This document shows, piece after piece, positions 62,824 to 64,000 of a DNA stretch of 64,000 bases. The number at the start of each line of letters is the position of its first letter. The stretch's first letter is position 1. The stretch lies in assembly GCF_005222695.1 (NCBI RefSeq), contig NZ_STGG01000012.1:124001-188000 (forward strand), given 5' to 3'. The notes under the pieces were generated by a model. It saw only the letters and a program-made list of their open reading frames with translations, had not been told where the DNA came from and ran no database searches. The DNA comes from Massilia sp. HP4 (GTDB taxonomy: Bacteria; Pseudomonadota; Gammaproteobacteria; Burkholderiales; Burkholderiaceae_D). A program made the position numbers and the translations under genes.

Positions 62824-64000
62824 TCAGCCAATCGCGGGCCCCAAGGCTTGCAAGGTCGCCAGGTGCGGCCACGCTACGGTTTCCTTGAAGTCGCGCGAAA
62901 TCCGCTGATCGTCCAGCACCGCCTTCCAGAACTGGCTGGCCATGTCGTGGCAGAGCGCCAGGTGTCGCAGCGCGAGCCTGCTCAAGTCGGGCTTCCACTC
63001 CCGCGCCACGATTTCGCCGTGGGTATTTGGACGGTACAGCATGGGCAGCATATCGTAGGCATCCAGCAAGCGATGTCTTCGTTCCAACGTCCAGGCGACG
63101 GCAATATTACCGTGGTGCTTATCCGTGTTGCCGATCAGCGCTCCGTAGAGGTCGAGTTTTTCGACCGTCTCGATGTCCTGCGGTGGAAGTTCCTTGAGGC
63201 GCCCGAGCTCATGAGCAACTGCAGTCCAGCTCCTGTCCATCATTCCCAAATCGCCATCAAGCGCAGCAAAGGTCGCCATCGGTCGACGCCCTTTCAAGCC
63301 GGCCCTGTCGAAGCGCACGACCTCCAGGAATACCCGGCCGCCCCCTTCGAGAATCGATGTCCTGGCCGCGGCGATGCCATGCCGGCCGAGGACCTCCAGC
63401 GCCAGGTTCTCGCAGACCAGCAAGTCGCCCCAGCGGCGTCCGTTGCGGCTATCGACCTTCGGTGAAAACTTGACGATGACATGTTCGATCGTTTGGTGCC
63501 CATCCATGCGGTCGACCAGAGCGGTAAACTTGGGCTGCTCGCCGCCGGCCGACGAGCCGGGTGCGTCCCCTTGCATCGCATGTTCAGCCATGCGTGAATA
63601 GCGCTGGGCTCGCTCCGACTCCAGCACCGTATCCTCTTCGGTGCTCGTCGATTGGACATGGCGCGCGAAGGATTCATTTCCAAGGATAAGGTTCCCGGCC
63701 GCATGCTCGCTGCGGTGCGACAGGTAGATCAACACTTGCTCGGCCGTCCACCGCAGGATATCCGCCGGCAGGCCCAACTCCGGATGCTTGCCTGGCTCCA
63801 TGCGTCCTAGAAAACCTTGAGGGCGAAGATCATGCAAGAAATACGGCATCCCTTCATACAGAAGGTAAGTCGTCCCCTCCATCGGAGTCAGGGCATAAAA
63901 GCCGCCCTCGAGAAGATGCAACTGTCCCAATTGCTCGACTTTCCCATTCTCCAGAACGCGAAATAGTGGGACAGGCGCATCAACGCCTGGAATATGACGC
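62824..64000 (-). CDS. HipA-family serine/threonine kinase, YjjJ type (partial, N-terminus outside window)
   Basis: The frame is open from 64000 leftward, so the first residues are outside the window; about 391 residues are visible. It has the HipA fold: an N-terminal lobe (PPF-like FLHDLRPQGFLGRM), the ATP-loop GGEQPKFTALV, the lysine in HVIVKFSPKVD, the catalytic GNTDKHHGN and the metal-binding AYDMLPMLY. YjjJ in E. coli is a stand-alone HipA homologue with an N-terminal HTH; the HTH would be to the right. No HipB antitoxin gene is in the window, which fits the stand-alone type. Known HipA kinases phosphorylate aminoacyl-tRNA synthetases. Confidence 0.85.
   Translation of the reverse strand, partial: RHIPGVDAPVPLFRVLENGKVEQLGQLHLLEGGFYALTPMEGTTYLLYEGMPYFLHDLRPQGFLGRMEPGKHPELGLPADILRWTAEQVLIYLSHRSEHAAGNLILGNESFARHVQSTSTEEDTVLESERAQRYSRMAEHAMQGDAPGSSAGGEQPKFTALVDRMDGHQTIEHVIVKFSPKVDSRNGRRWGDLLVCENLALEVLGRHGIAAARTSILEGGGRVFLEVVRFDRAGLKGRRPMATFAALDGDLGMMDRSWTAVAHELGRLKELPPQDIETVEKLDLYGALIGNTDKHHGNIAVAWTLERRHRLLDAYDMLPMLYRPNTHGEIVAREWKPDLSRLALRHLALCHDMASQFWKAVLDDQRISRDFKETVAWPHLATLQALGPAIG

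Overview
The window is about 64 kb of high-GC chromosomal DNA from a betaproteobacterium of the order Burkholderiales, most likely family Oxalobacteraceae (Massilia/Telluria-like). This assignment rests on gene order and protein type (metK - SAH riboswitch - ahcY - small membrane protein - metF; DUF484-xerC; gpsA behind secB; petABC-sspAB; Burkholderia-type porins), not on a database search. Nearly all of it is core genome. I see no prophage, insertion sequence, CRISPR array or rRNA operon.

Layout. 1-6.4 kb: an M14 peptidase cut by the window edge, an S41 protease-like lipoprotein, and a fused indolepyruvate ferredoxin oxidoreductase divergent from an Lrp/AsnC regulator. 6.5-14.6 kb: a lipoprotein, a GNAT acetyltransferase, a membrane diguanylate cyclase, a CCA-adding enzyme lacking the HD signature, a glutathione transferase, an NDUFA9-like protein and a soluble lytic transglycosylase. 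14.6-19.5 kb: folate/methionine cycle genes (5-formyl-THF cyclo-ligase, metF, ahcY with an SAH riboswitch, metK). 19.7-24.1 kb: two overlapping lipid A acyltransferases, dapF and a Sel1-repeat protein. 24.6-28.9 kb: two porins, DUF484 protein and XerC. 29-34.6 kb: a COG0523 GTPase, a DksA of the Cys-poor type, a double-STAS protein with heptad repeats, and hslVU behind a sigma-32-like promoter. 34.7-36.3 kb: a HicAB toxin-antitoxin pair and an XRE regulator. 36.3-47.8 kb: a complete twelve-gene type II secretion operon (gspGHIJKLMNDEFC) read leftward. 48-58.2 kb: moeB, a carboxy-terminal protease, an EnvC-like amidase activator, gpmA, a rhodanese, grxC, secB, an SH3 protein, gpsA, a cupin, a DUF2461 protein, a DegS-like protease and mscL. 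58.4-64 kb: the cytochrome bc1 complex, sspA/sspB, tRNA-Thr(UGU) and a YjjJ-type HipA kinase running off the right end.

How the genes fit together. MetK makes S-adenosylmethionine, AhcY removes the S-adenosylhomocysteine left after methylation, and MetF supplies the methyl group for remaking methionine; the SAH riboswitch couples ahcY expression to its substrate. The type II secretion genes form one tightly overlapping operon that could export folded enzymes made elsewhere. Cell-envelope functions recur (lipid A, DapF, lytic transglycosylase, EnvC, CtpA, porins, MscL, DegS-like protease).

The less ordinary signals are a family of palindromic GTAGGGT...ACGCG repeats, including a composite element with two 42-bp tandem units between metK and the riboswitch; a Cca enzyme that has lost its HD motifs; a zinc-ligand-poor DksA next to a COG0523 GTPase; in-frame short tandem repeats in the STAS protein and in GspD; and a GspC without a PDZ domain. 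I did not find a clearly new multi-gene system. The repeat element next to the SAH riboswitch and the STAS protein are the best candidates for follow-up.
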